Shown here: positions 27,050-35,504 of the stretch, piece by piece
Layout: the number at the start of each line of letters is the position of its first letter
Position numbering within the stretch: the first letter of the stretch is position 1
DNA from: Bacteroidales bacterium
Lineage (GTDB): Bacteria; Bacteroidota; Bacteroidia; Bacteroidales; P3
Length of the DNA: 64,000 nt
Direction: 5' to 3'
Assembly: GCA_017469625.1 (NCBI GenBank)
Contig: JAFUGA010000002.1
Coordinates: 20,365-84,364 of the forward strand
Position numbers and translations under genes: made by a program
Notes under the pieces: model-generated
What the model was told of the DNA's origin: nothing
Databases searched by the model: none
Seen by the model: the letters and a program-made list of their open reading frames with translations, nothing else

Positions 27050-28288
27050 TTAAATATTTGAAGGATTTACTTTTGGAAAGTCTGCGTGGAATACAGGGAA
27101 AGATTTTTCTCCTATTATATGTTTCAAAAAGTCTTCATACATAGGAGTAAATTGCATAGTCTTCTCATCAAAATATTCTTCTGGTAAAGGTCTGTTACCT
27201 ATCTTGCCCATATCTATTGCAGAACAGTTATATTCTTCTAACTCATCAAAAGAGCATACTTTGTTTAGAACAGGCATCTTGCCATAATCTTCTCTTAACA
27301 ACAAATCTACTGCTTTGTCAGCCAAAGCTTGAGTAAATCTTCTGTCGTATTGAGAACACATACCACTTCTTGGATAATATCCTGTTATCTGTGCTCGTGC
27401 GTCTATCTTAAGTTTTGCACTTATCTCTGATGCAATAGTACCACTAACACCTCCTAAACGAGCATGACCGTATTCGTCTTGTTCTGTAGAAGCATAAACA
27501 ACGTCTGTTTTGCCTGTCTTTTCATCGTACCAACGTACTCCCTCACTTACAGGAATGATTAAAGCACCATCTTCAGCATTTTTGTAGGCTTCATTTACCA
27601 AATCAAAGAAATGTTCTTTTCTTTCCTTAGTCATCTCCACCTCTGGTATAAGAGAAATAGTAGAACCTCCAAAAGTGCCTGCTCCTGTAAGCCAACCTGC
27701 ATCTCTACCCATAACTTCCATAACCATTATTCTTTTATGAGATTCTGCAGTAGTTTTCAAACGTGCAGAGAAATCTGCAATGGCTTTTGCAGCAGTAGGA
27801 AAACCAGGACAAGTTACTGCATCTACTTTCTTGCCTTCAAATTCGTGCCAAGTAAGTGTGCGTAAATCGTTGTCTATAGTTTTAGGAAAACCTATTACAG
27901 GAATACCTTCTTGTTCGTAAAGCCTTTTTGCAGCACCGTTAGTATCATCTCCACCTATGGTAACCAATACATCTATACCGTATCTTTTAAGGTTCTTCAT
28001 TACTTGAGGAACTCTGTCTTCTGGGTTCTTCTTTGATGGGAATGGGTTGGTACGTGAAGAACGAAGAGCAGTACCTCCATAAAGAGGATTATAAGGCTTT
28101 TGGGTCAAATCCACAACATCGCCATCACCCAACAAACCTTTCCAACCTGTTCTTATACCATAAACTTTGAAACCTAACATACTTGCACGGTTTCTCATAC
28201 TTTCTATACTACTATTTATCGCAGGAGTATCGCCACCTCCAGACAAAATGGCAAGGGTCTTGCCTTTGAAAAGTTTTTCTTCTCTCAT
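27050..28288 (-). CDS. 6-phosphofructokinase, probably pyrophosphate-dependent
   Basis: 412 aa. The N-terminal SGGGDTPAINSSIESMRNRA and GIRTGWKGLL are PFK motifs. The phosphoryl-donor site reads TIGGDDTNGAAKRL, with Asp where ATP enzymes have Gly (GGDDT rather than GGDGS), and the catalytic motif reads FPKTIDNDL with Lys before Thr rather than PGTIDND. Both changes mark PPi-using enzymes. Reversible fructose-6-phosphate phosphorylation with PPi saves ATP in anaerobes. The gene follows the DUF3109 gene by 13 bp and ends at its own terminator. Confidence 0.88.
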   Translation of the reverse strand: MREEKLFKGKTLAILSGGGDTPAINSSIESMRNRASMLGFKVYGIRTGWKGLLGDGDVVDLTQKPYNPLYGGTALRSSRTNPFPSKKNPEDRVPQVMKNLKRYGIDVLVTIGGDDTNGAAKRLYEQEGIPVIGFPKTIDNDLRTLTWHEFEGKKVDAVTCPGFPTAAKAIADFSARLKTTAESHKRIMVMEVMGRDAGWLTGAGTFGGSTISLIPEVEMTKERKEHFFDLVNEAYKNAEDGALIIPVSEGVRWYDEKTGKTDVVYASTEQDEYGHARLGGVSGTIASEISAKLKIDARAQITGYYPRSGMCSQYDRRFTQALADKAVDLLLREDYGKMPVLNKVCSFDELEEYNCSAIDMGKIGNRPLPEEYFDEKTMQFTPMYEDFLKHIIGEKSFPVFHADFPKVNPSNI

Positions 28289-28301
28289 GATTATAATATT
28301 T

Positions 28302-28889
28302 TTAATTATTATCTTGTTTATTATCAGTTTCTTTTATCTGTTCTAATAGTTCATCATACCACTGTTTGGAAAAACGTCTTATAAGTGGTTCTTTGCAATA
28401 TTCATACAAGGAAACACCTTGTTTTTCCCCCTCTTGCATGGCAGAAGAACAAATCTTCCAATATTCAAAATTTACAGTTTGAAATTCTCCATAATCTTTC
28501 ACCCTTATAGGATAAAGATGACAGGAAACAGGTTTTATCCAATCCGTTTCACCTTTTAAATAAAGACTTTGGAATGCACACAACGGAATACCTTTTTCGT
28601 TTTTGAACACAAAGACACAATCTTTCCCCTCTATAGTTTTTGTACACCATTCTCCCTCTGCATCTTTCTCGTAAAAACCTTCTTTTTCTATTATGTTCAA
28701 AGATTGTTCGGGCAAAAGTTTTTTTACTTTCGGCAAAATCTTTTTCATTATGCGTAACTCTTTTTCTTGCAAAGGAGCGCCATAACCTCCCTCTTCTACA
28801 CAACATTGACCTTTGCACAACGCAATATTGCAAGAAAACTTTATATCTCTTAAATCCTCGCTGACAAGACTATTGCCTACAACCAACAT
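28302..28889 (-). CDS. DUF3109 family cysteine-rich protein
   Basis: 195 aa. The family signature FSCNIALCKGQCCVEEGGYGAPL is present in the N-terminal 50 residues (only part quoted here as separate motifs: NIALCKGQCC and GGYGAPL), with further conserved Cys/His in IPLCAFQSLY and KPVSCHLYPIRV. The arrangement suggests a bound metal or Fe-S centre of unknown use. DUF3109 is widespread in Bacteroidetes; function unknown. First gene of an operon with phosphofructokinase. Confidence 0.88.
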   Translation of the reverse strand: MLVVGNSLVSEDLRDIKFSCNIALCKGQCCVEEGGYGAPLQEKELRIMKKILPKVKKLLPEQSLNIIEKEGFYEKDAEGEWCTKTIEGKDCVFVFKNEKGIPLCAFQSLYLKGETDWIKPVSCHLYPIRVKDYGEFQTVNFEYWKICSSAMQEGEKQGVSLYEYCKEPLIRRFSKQWYDELLEQIKETDNKQDNN

Positions 28890-28915
28890 ATTTACTTATA
28901 ATTAGTTTTACTCTG

Positions 28916-28923
28916 CAAAGATA
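28916..28923 (-). promoter_or_regulatory. Bacteroidetes -7 promoter element (TATCTTTG)
   Basis: CAAAGATA on the plus strand reads TATCTTTG followed by GC-type context on the minus strand, 26 bp before the DUF3109 start. No good -33 match at the usual distance. Confidence 0.5.
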
Positions 28924-29063
28924 CAAATTATATCATAAAACAGAAATAAAACAGTAGTTTATTTTTTTTCACAAAGCAAAACTGCACAAGAATTTTTCTT
29001 TGGATTTTCTCTTTAGAGAAAAGAAAAAATATCTTAAAACTTCAATAGTTTTTTTGACTATTC

Positions 29064-30017
29064 TTAGAATTTATATTCTTGATTTCTGTTAAAAATTTTT
29101 GTAAAACCAAACCATAAAATCTTTATAAGCATAAGATTGTCTGTGTTTTCCTTTAGTATAGAGAAGACTCTCTTTATACCTTTCAAACCTTCTTGGTTGT
29201 AGAAATAATGAATAAGAAAAGATGAGTGTATTTGCACATTTTTCAACATCTTCTTATCTCCACCTATGGAATACAAGTCATACATATTTCTTACCGTAAC
29301 TATCTGGTTGTATTCCTTGCTTTTACCACTGTAGATACCACTATCATTTTTTCTATACACCACTGCAGGTTCAAAAACTATTCTTCCCTTACCCTGTTGT
29401 AAAACATAATGAAAAAAGACTGTATCTCTAAAATATTTGTATTTTTCCATAGGAATTTTTGTTAAATAATCTCCATTTCTAAACATAGTAGATAAAAACA
29501 TAGGCATAAAACCTATACTCTTATGATAAGAAGTATAGTCTATATCTACATATTTCTTTTCAGGAGAATTTTGTTTTAAAAAATCGTATTTTGTCTGTTC
29601 AGAATATGTGTTAGTATTTTCAAAATATTCTTTTACATCAAATGTGTGTGAAATAAAATTTTTGTTATTATCCAAGAAATCTGCTTGTTTCTGAAGTTTC
29701 AACTCATCTGTCCAATAATCATCTCCATCGCATGCTGTTATATACTCACCTCTTGTTTTCTCCATCAAAATCCTAAATATCTTACTAATATGCTGAGAAA
29801 ACAAATTCTCTTTCTCCAAAATAGGTACTACAATATTAGGATATTTATCTTTGTATTCTTGTATAATAGAGGGAGTTGCATCTGTTGAACAATCGTCATG
29901 GACTAATACCTCAAAAGGAAAATTGGTCTTTTGCATAACAAGACTATCTAAACATTGACGAATATATTTCTCTTCATTATAAACGAATACCCAAACAGAA
30001 ACTTTGATTTCTTTCAT
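29064..30017 (-). CDS. Family 2 glycosyltransferase
   Basis: 317 aa. GT-A motifs: VSVWVFVYNEEKYIRQCLDS at the N-terminus, FEVLVHDDCSTDATPSII with the paired Asp, and EYITACDGDDYWTDELKL with the DxD-type metal site. The DYWT sequence is common in capsule and O-antigen transferases. It is alone, between DUF3109 and array R4, with no other glycan gene next to it, so the acceptor is unknown. Confidence 0.9.
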   Translation of the reverse strand: MKEIKVSVWVFVYNEEKYIRQCLDSLVMQKTNFPFEVLVHDDCSTDATPSIIQEYKDKYPNIVVPILEKENLFSQHISKIFRILMEKTRGEYITACDGDDYWTDELKLQKQADFLDNNKNFISHTFDVKEYFENTNTYSEQTKYDFLKQNSPEKKYVDIDYTSYHKSIGFMPMFLSTMFRNGDYLTKIPMEKYKYFRDTVFFHYVLQQGKGRIVFEPAVVYRKNDSGIYSGKSKEYNQIVTVRNMYDLYSIGGDKKMLKNVQIHSSFLIHYFYNQEGLKGIKRVFSILKENTDNLMLIKILWFGFTKIFNRNQEYKF

Positions 30018-30240
30018 TTTATTTTGCGGTTTTATTGTGTGTTGGTTAGTTATTCTTTGATTTCTTAAAATTTTGTATAGATTTTAATATTTTTTATCTG
30101 CTTTTTTCTGCTACTATTTTTAGTATTATAGGTGTTATTTCAAAATAAATTTTAACATATTCTAATTTTCTTATAGCATATTTTTGTTTAGGAAGAACAA
30201 TTTTTTATTATCTTTTTACCAAACTTGATTTTGTTTTTGT

Positions 30241-30429
30241 AGAACAAAGTTCTACAAAATTAAAACAAAGAGATAGAATTCTAAAACAAAGTTTCGCTGA
30301 CGTAGAACTTGATTATAATTTTCTAAAACGAAGTTCTACAAAATTAGAACAAAGAGATAGAAAATTAAAACGAAGTTTCGTCAGCATATAATAAAGTATT
30401 ATTCTTACGAAACTTCGTTTTATTCTAAT
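30241..30429. repeat. 21-bp phased repeat array R4 (9 units)
   Basis: Nine gapless units with 9-bp halves AGAACAAAG, AAAACAAAG, AAAACAAAG, AGAACTTGA, AAAACGAAG, AGAACAAAG, AAAACGAAG, ATAATAAAG and GAAACTTCG. The set AGAACAAAG/AAAACAAAG with 12-bp halves TTCTACAAAATT and AGATAGAATTCT recurs in the second half with AGATAGAAAATT, which suggests an internal duplication. It ends 10 bp from the stop codon of the OmpA-like lipoprotein. The flanking 30018-30240 is A+T rich with nothing recognised. Confidence 0.85.
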
Positions 30430-30439
30430 AAGATTAGAA

Positions 30440-32269
30440 CTAATTATTTACAATATTTTGAAATTCTATCTGAGATTGATAACGTTTGAATTCCACATCG
30501 TTCTTTGCTTGATACTTGTAAGCAGGTTCTTGTTCGCAAGCAACTCTCAAGTTTTTAACTAAACCTGGTACATCGTCCAAACGAGCATAGCAAACAGCAC
30601 GTAAATAATTTACTTCTGCAGTTTGGTCTACACAACAATCCAAAGTACGTATAGCATTACCGGTGTTTCCACTTAGAAGTTGAACAAGGGCTAAGTTGTA
30701 TGTACATTTTCTATCCTCCAAAAGTTCTGCTGCTTTCTCGTAATCGCCATTTTGTATTGCAACTATAGCTGCATTTGCTCCTGCTTGGTCATTGCCATCG
30801 TTTGTAGCCTTTTCTATATATTCTGCTGCTGTTTGGTCATCGTTCAAAGCAAGGTATAAAAGTGCAAGATTGTTCTCTATAGTTCCATTGTTTTCTGAAA
30901 GTTTTTCTGCTGTTTCTAAATATTTTTTAGAATCATCAAGTTGATTTAGATACAAAGCAGTTGCTCCTGCATTGTTCCAACCTTCCCACTGAGAAGGGAA
31001 ACGTTCTGTTACTGCTTCGTATATTTGAAGTTTTACTGCATAGTTATGAGATAAAGATGCAGCATACATCAACTCGTCATAAGTAAGATTATCTGGATTA
31101 GTCAAAGCCATCTTTGCAAGTTCTTGGTCTGTTTTCTGAACTCCAGAGAAATTGAATGCTATCTCACCTCTACGAAGTGTAGGAAGAATATCTTCTTCTA
31201 TCTGACGGAAAACAACAGACATATTTCTTATCTCTTGTTCTCTACGAACCTTATCTGGTTGAGATTTTACAACGTTTATAACTGTATTTTTCTCGCTAAG
31301 AGAACTACCTTCAACAAGTTTTATAAAGTTATCCCAATCTTCTCCCTTTGCATTGGTTGTAATAACTATATCTCTCTTTGCGTCTTGTACGTATTTGTTT
31401 ATATCAGTTGATTTTATGTTTTCTGCTTTTGCTCTTTCCGTAAGGGCTTCGTTCAACATATCATCAACAACTTTTTGAGTAGTTTCTGCTCTTTTCTTTG
31501 ACAAACCTATGTTATAGGATTCTTCTCCTTCTGGTGAAGCCCACGCATTAACGAAAATTTGTCTTGGAACTTGATTATTTACTATGTATGACTTCATATT
31601 GTTCAGAGAACGTTTTGCTTCCATTTTCTTATTCAAAACATTGTCCCAATTAAGATTTGCCATATTTACTGTGAAATAAATATCTGAAGTCATAACTTCA
31701 TCAGAAGAAACGGCATAATTTGAACTTGCCATTGTCATATCTCCTTTTATATCCACACGGTTTGAAGTAGAGTTGATACCTTGTGCTATTTTTACGTTTC
31801 CTAACTCTATTGCTCCGCTGTTTTCTAAAGCCTCACTTCTTGTTGCATTAGCCTCATTTACGGAAGAAGATTTGTAGGCAATAGGGTTAAGGGTAAGAAC
31901 TGCACTTTCCATTCCTTTTCTATAAGGAACAGTATCTCTGTACATAAATCTTCCACCCGATTTCTTTTCTATCGTTTTTCCATTTCCATCTACTTTTTGT
32001 CCTTTAAGGTTCATAGGAGATAGAGTTACTTCTCCTGTTTCCCATGTAAGCACAGGCTGAAGATACATAACCGCATCTTTTTGGAAATAATTCTTTGGTA
32101 TGTTTCCATTTATGGTAACTATGACTTTGTTACCTGTAGTTTCCATAGGATTTGGTGAAGATTGATAACGAACTGTATCATGTTTCTTTTGCATAGTTTT
32201 TAAAGAAGAACAACCAAACACAGTCGCAATCAAAACAAGAACAAACGCGCTTTTGATAATTTTTTTCAT
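30440..32269 (-). CDS. Lipoprotein with OmpA-like and tetratricopeptide regions
   Basis: 609 aa. The signal peptide ends in lipobox TVFGC (Cys 20). A beta-rich N-terminal region (to about 200) precedes an OmpA/MotB-like segment, QIFVNAWASPEGEESYNIGL with SKKRAETTQKVV (about 240-275), where peptidoglycan binding is usual. The C-terminal ~230 residues are TPR-like helices (WEGWNNAGATALYLNQLDDS, IENNLALLYLALND). The combination is common in Bacteroidales outer-membrane lipoproteins and points to an envelope anchor or scaffold. Single gene followed by repeat array R4. Confidence 0.85.
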   Translation of the reverse strand: MKKIIKSAFVLVLIATVFGCSSLKTMQKKHDTVRYQSSPNPMETTGNKVIVTINGNIPKNYFQKDAVMYLQPVLTWETGEVTLSPMNLKGQKVDGNGKTIEKKSGGRFMYRDTVPYRKGMESAVLTLNPIAYKSSSVNEANATRSEALENSGAIELGNVKIAQGINSTSNRVDIKGDMTMASSNYAVSSDEVMTSDIYFTVNMANLNWDNVLNKKMEAKRSLNNMKSYIVNNQVPRQIFVNAWASPEGEESYNIGLSKKRAETTQKVVDDMLNEALTERAKAENIKSTDINKYVQDAKRDIVITTNAKGEDWDNFIKLVEGSSLSEKNTVINVVKSQPDKVRREQEIRNMSVVFRQIEEDILPTLRRGEIAFNFSGVQKTDQELAKMALTNPDNLTYDELMYAASLSHNYAVKLQIYEAVTERFPSQWEGWNNAGATALYLNQLDDSKKYLETAEKLSENNGTIENNLALLYLALNDDQTAAEYIEKATNDGNDQAGANAAIVAIQNGDYEKAAELLEDRKCTYNLALVQLLSGNTGNAIRTLDCCVDQTAEVNYLRAVCYARLDDVPGLVKNLRVACEQEPAYKYQAKNDVEFKRYQSQIEFQNIVNN

Positions 32270-32394
32270 TTTTGCAAAAATTTATTTTTTTAATTAAAAC
32301 TATCTTATCTAAATATTCTGCAAAAATAATAAAAAAGTTTTTAAATCTTTACTTTATAAGTATTTTTTTAATGAAAAAGGTAGAAATCTTCTTT

Positions 32395-33330
32395 TTATTT
32401 TAGTCTTACTCTTTTGAGAAAGTACGGCATTAGAACTTGGTCTATGCTCTGGTTTATATCGCATTCCACGTAATCTATCCTTATATTGCTACAAGCATTT
32501 TTTATTTTCTCAAACTTTTCTTTTACCTTGCTTGTATAAAGATTTCTTATCTCCAAAGGGTTTAGTTTATATTCCTCACCTGTTTCTACATCTTGAAATC
32601 TATATGGACGATTGGCATAAGCAAGGTTTGTTTCCAATTTCTTGTCTATTGTATGAAACAAAATAACTTCGTGCTGATTGTATCTTAGATGTTGAAGACT
32701 TTTTATGAAATCGTCTTCATTGTCCTGCACACTCAACAAATCGGAGAATATAACCAAAAGGGAACGTTTATGAACTTGCTCAGAAAGTTGGTGAATAAGG
32801 GGTGAAAGGTTTGTAGATTTTGGATAATCTGCATAAGGTTTGTTATACATCTGTTGCAATAGAGTATAGATATATTTCTTATGAGCATAGTTTGATTTTA
32901 TTTCAGAAATAAAATCTATCTTATCTGAAAGCAGAGAAAGACCAAAAGCATCTCTTTGTCTATAAAGCATAGCCACTAAAGCAGCACAAGAGCCTATGGA
33001 AAAGATTATTTTATTGGGGTTGTCAAAAGAAAGATTGGCTTTATCGTAAGGGAAACACATAGAAGCAGAATTATCTACTACCAAAAGGCATCTTAGATTT
33101 GTTTCTTGCTCATAGTTTTTTACAAAAAGTTTATCCGTTCTTGCAAACAGTTTCCAATCTATGTGTCTTGTACTTTCTGAAGTGTTGTATGCACGATAAT
33201 CTGCAAATTCCACAGAAAAACCACGGAAGGGACTCTTATGCAAACCCGTAAGAAACCCTTCCACTTTTTTATTTGCTCTAAACTCAATGTTGGAATATTG
33301 AGTTTGTAATTGGTCTAATGATTTCAGAAT
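32395..33330 (-). CDS. DUF58 domain protein, probable ATT start codon
   Basis: The DUF58 core is clear: VEGFLTGLHKSPFRGFSVEF, STRHIDWKLFARTDKLFVKN, and a VWA-like LLVVDNSASMCF. Proteins of this type act with MoxR ATPases, though none is adjacent. The first standard start (GTG 33264) is the Val of VEGF, inside the conserved domain, so translation must begin earlier. The upstream frame reads LKSLDQLQTQYSNIEFRANKK, as expected for the family, back to ATT at 33330, which overlaps the trx TAA by one base (TAATT). Other junctions here use TAATG, so an ATT start coupled to trx, or a recent start-codon mutation, is inferred. Length is then 311 aa. Confidence 0.82.
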   Translation of the reverse strand: MLKSLDQLQTQYSNIEFRANKKVEGFLTGLHKSPFRGFSVEFADYRAYNTSESTRHIDWKLFARTDKLFVKNYEQETNLRCLLVVDNSASMCFPYDKANLSFDNPNKIIFSIGSCAALVAMLYRQRDAFGLSLLSDKIDFISEIKSNYAHKKYIYTLLQQMYNKPYADYPKSTNLSPLIHQLSEQVHKRSLLVIFSDLLSVQDNEDDFIKSLQHLRYNQHEVILFHTIDKKLETNLAYANRPYRFQDVETGEEYKLNPLEIRNLYTSKVKEKFEKIKNACSNIRIDYVECDINQSIDQVLMPYFLKRVRLK

Positions 33331-33647
33331 TAAATATACTTTTCTATATATTGAACATAGGTTGCTTTAGTATTTGCACCCACAAGTTTATCAAGAACTT
33401 TACCCTCTTTTATAAACAAAACAGTAGGTACGTTTCTTATCATAAACTGACTTGTTACTGAAGAACATTCATCAACATCTGCTTTGCAAACTTCTGCTTT
33501 TCCTTCATATTCTTTTGCAAGTTCATCTATAATAGGTGCTATGTGCTGGCAAGGACCACACCATGTAGCACCACAATCCAATACTATAAGTTTTTTCTCT
33601 TCTGCCAAAAATGTAGAAAAGTTTTCATCTGTTATTTGTTTTGCCAT
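33330..33647 (-). CDS. trxA: Thioredoxin
   Basis: 105 aa with the redox-active ATWCGPCQ (Cys 30 and Cys 33), the cis-proline region RNVPTVLFIKEGK and no signal peptide, so cytoplasmic. The general disulfide reductant. Its TAA stop overlaps the proposed ATT start of the DUF58 gene. Confidence 0.95.
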   Translation of the reverse strand: MAKQITDENFSTFLAEEKKLIVLDCGATWCGPCQHIAPIIDELAKEYEGKAEVCKADVDECSSVTSQFMIRNVPTVLFIKEGKVLDKLVGANTKATYVQYIEKYI

Positions 33648-33758
33648 AATATTTTTGTTGTTTTATTGTTTATGACTGCAAAAGTAAAAAATATTTTTCA
33701 ATTGATTGTAAATTTTATCCTTTTAATGTTTTTTACTTTGTCAAACTCCGTTTATTTT

Positions 33759-35489
33759 TCATAGGCTTTGCAAATCCCATAGCTTTTTGTACAAACCATT
33801 ATTTTGTAACAAATCTTCGTGTTTGCCTTGTTCTACAACATTTCCTTCATTCATAACTATGATATTATCCGAATTAACTGTTGTAGTCAAACGATGTGCT
33901 ATAACTATAACGGTTTTATTTTTTATGAGATTGTTTATTGCTCTTTGCACCTCAACTTCGTTTTCTGCGTCCAAAGATGCTGTAGCCTCGTCCAAAAGTA
34001 TTATATCTGCATCTTTCAACATTGCTCTTGCTATAGAAATTCTTTGTTTCTCTCCACCAGAAAGAGTATTGCCTCCCTCACCTATAAGAGTATCATATCC
34101 GTTTGGTAGTTGCATAATGAAATCATGTGCATTTGCAAGTTTGGCTGCTCGTATTATCTCTTCATCGCTTGCATTCTGTTTTCCTAATAGAAGATTATTC
34201 TTTACAGTATCTTTAAACAGATAAACATCTTGAAATACTACAGAGATATGCTTTAGTAAATCTTCTTCGGTTATAGAATTTATAGGAACATTATTAAATA
34301 ATATCTTTCCCTTTTGAACATCGTAAAAACGAGTTATGAGTTTTATTATAGTACTTTTTCCACTACCAGATTTACCTACAAGAGCCGTAAGAGTATTTGG
34401 CTTTATGCATATATTCACATCTTTTAATACCGTCTTATCTGTATAAGCAAAGGAAACATTTCTAAATTCTATAATATTATCTGTTTGTTGTTCTGTAGCC
34501 TTGTCATCTATAGGTATAGTTTGTTGTTCTTTTTCGTTCATAAGAGATAATATTCTGCCTCCAGCAATAGAATAGAAACGAAGTTCAATAAATCTGGTCA
34601 AAGCATTTGTTAGAGGGTCAAATACACGGGAACCTATTATTAGAAACATAACAAAAGTCAAAACATCAAGTTTTCCTTTTACTATAAGATAAGCACCTGT
34701 TATAATCATAAAAGTTAAACCCGAACGAATTATAGCAACGGTTAGTAAAACCAAAGGTCCTAAGATGGCTTCGTCTTTTACTGCTGCTTTCTTCAGAGAG
34801 AGAAAGGCTTGTTTAAGTCTATCAAATTTTTCTCCCTCTAAATTATATGCTTTTATGACTCTTATTCCATGCAAATATTCTTCTACTCTTGCTGCTGCAT
34901 TAACTTTTGCTGATATGTGTTTATGTGCCAATATATTTTGAACTTTACTTACTACAAACATAATAAGCATAGATATAGGCAAGGAGATAAACATAGCTAT
35001 AGCCATTCGCCAATCTATCCACACAAGACCAAGAAAAGCCAACACAGGCATAATTAAAGCACCTAACAATTGAGGTAAATAATGAGAGATACCCGTTTCT
35101 GCCATATTGAAATCTGTTATAAGCATAGAAGAAATATCTGCTGGGTCGTGCTTTGAAAGAAATCCTAATGGTAGTTTTCTTATATGTTCTGCCAAATTTA
35201 TTCTTCCATGAGCACTCATATTATATGCTCCTCTGAAATTGGCCATATACGCTTTTCCTTCTGCCCACGCCATTATTATCATATAGAATAGCATAATGAA
35301 AAATATTTGCCACAGACGAGTAGTATTCAATTGTGAATCCATTTTGCAAAAATACCGAAAGATAACATTTATTGCTTCTATAGAAAAAGCAAATGGTACT
35401 ATGTTTACTAAGTGTGAAAGCATTGTACTAAGTACCGGTTTTTTTAAACGAGAATAATCTCCTATACATATATTTTTTATTGCATTCAT
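33759..35489 (-). CDS. ABC transporter, fused permease and ATPase (second half-transporter)
   Basis: 576 aa. N-terminal exporter-type membrane domain with six helices, then an ATPase: Walker A ALVGKSGSGKSTIIK, signature NTLSGGEKQRISIARAM, Walker B DIILLDEATAS and the H-loop IVIAHRLTTT. It follows the 598-aa paralogue by 15 bp, so the pair forms a heterodimeric type IV exporter. The substrate is unknown; pairs like this, next to a TetR gene, are often drug, lipid or siderophore exporters. Confidence 0.9.
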   Translation of the reverse strand: MNAIKNICIGDYSRLKKPVLSTMLSHLVNIVPFAFSIEAINVIFRYFCKMDSQLNTTRLWQIFFIMLFYMIIMAWAEGKAYMANFRGAYNMSAHGRINLAEHIRKLPLGFLSKHDPADISSMLITDFNMAETGISHYLPQLLGALIMPVLAFLGLVWIDWRMAIAMFISLPISMLIMFVVSKVQNILAHKHISAKVNAAARVEEYLHGIRVIKAYNLEGEKFDRLKQAFLSLKKAAVKDEAILGPLVLLTVAIIRSGLTFMIITGAYLIVKGKLDVLTFVMFLIIGSRVFDPLTNALTRFIELRFYSIAGGRILSLMNEKEQQTIPIDDKATEQQTDNIIEFRNVSFAYTDKTVLKDVNICIKPNTLTALVGKSGSGKSTIIKLITRFYDVQKGKILFNNVPINSITEEDLLKHISVVFQDVYLFKDTVKNNLLLGKQNASDEEIIRAAKLANAHDFIMQLPNGYDTLIGEGGNTLSGGEKQRISIARAMLKDADIILLDEATASLDAENEVEVQRAINNLIKNKTVIVIAHRLTTTVNSDNIIVMNEGNVVEQGKHEDLLQNNGLYKKLWDLQSL

Positions 35490-35504
35490 AATATAAAAAA
35501 AGAT

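Noticed and set aside
33787..34224. Plus-strand frame opposite the ABC transporter ATPase domain (145 codons)
   Set aside because: It is antisense to Walker and signature motifs, whose codon pattern keeps the complement free of stops.
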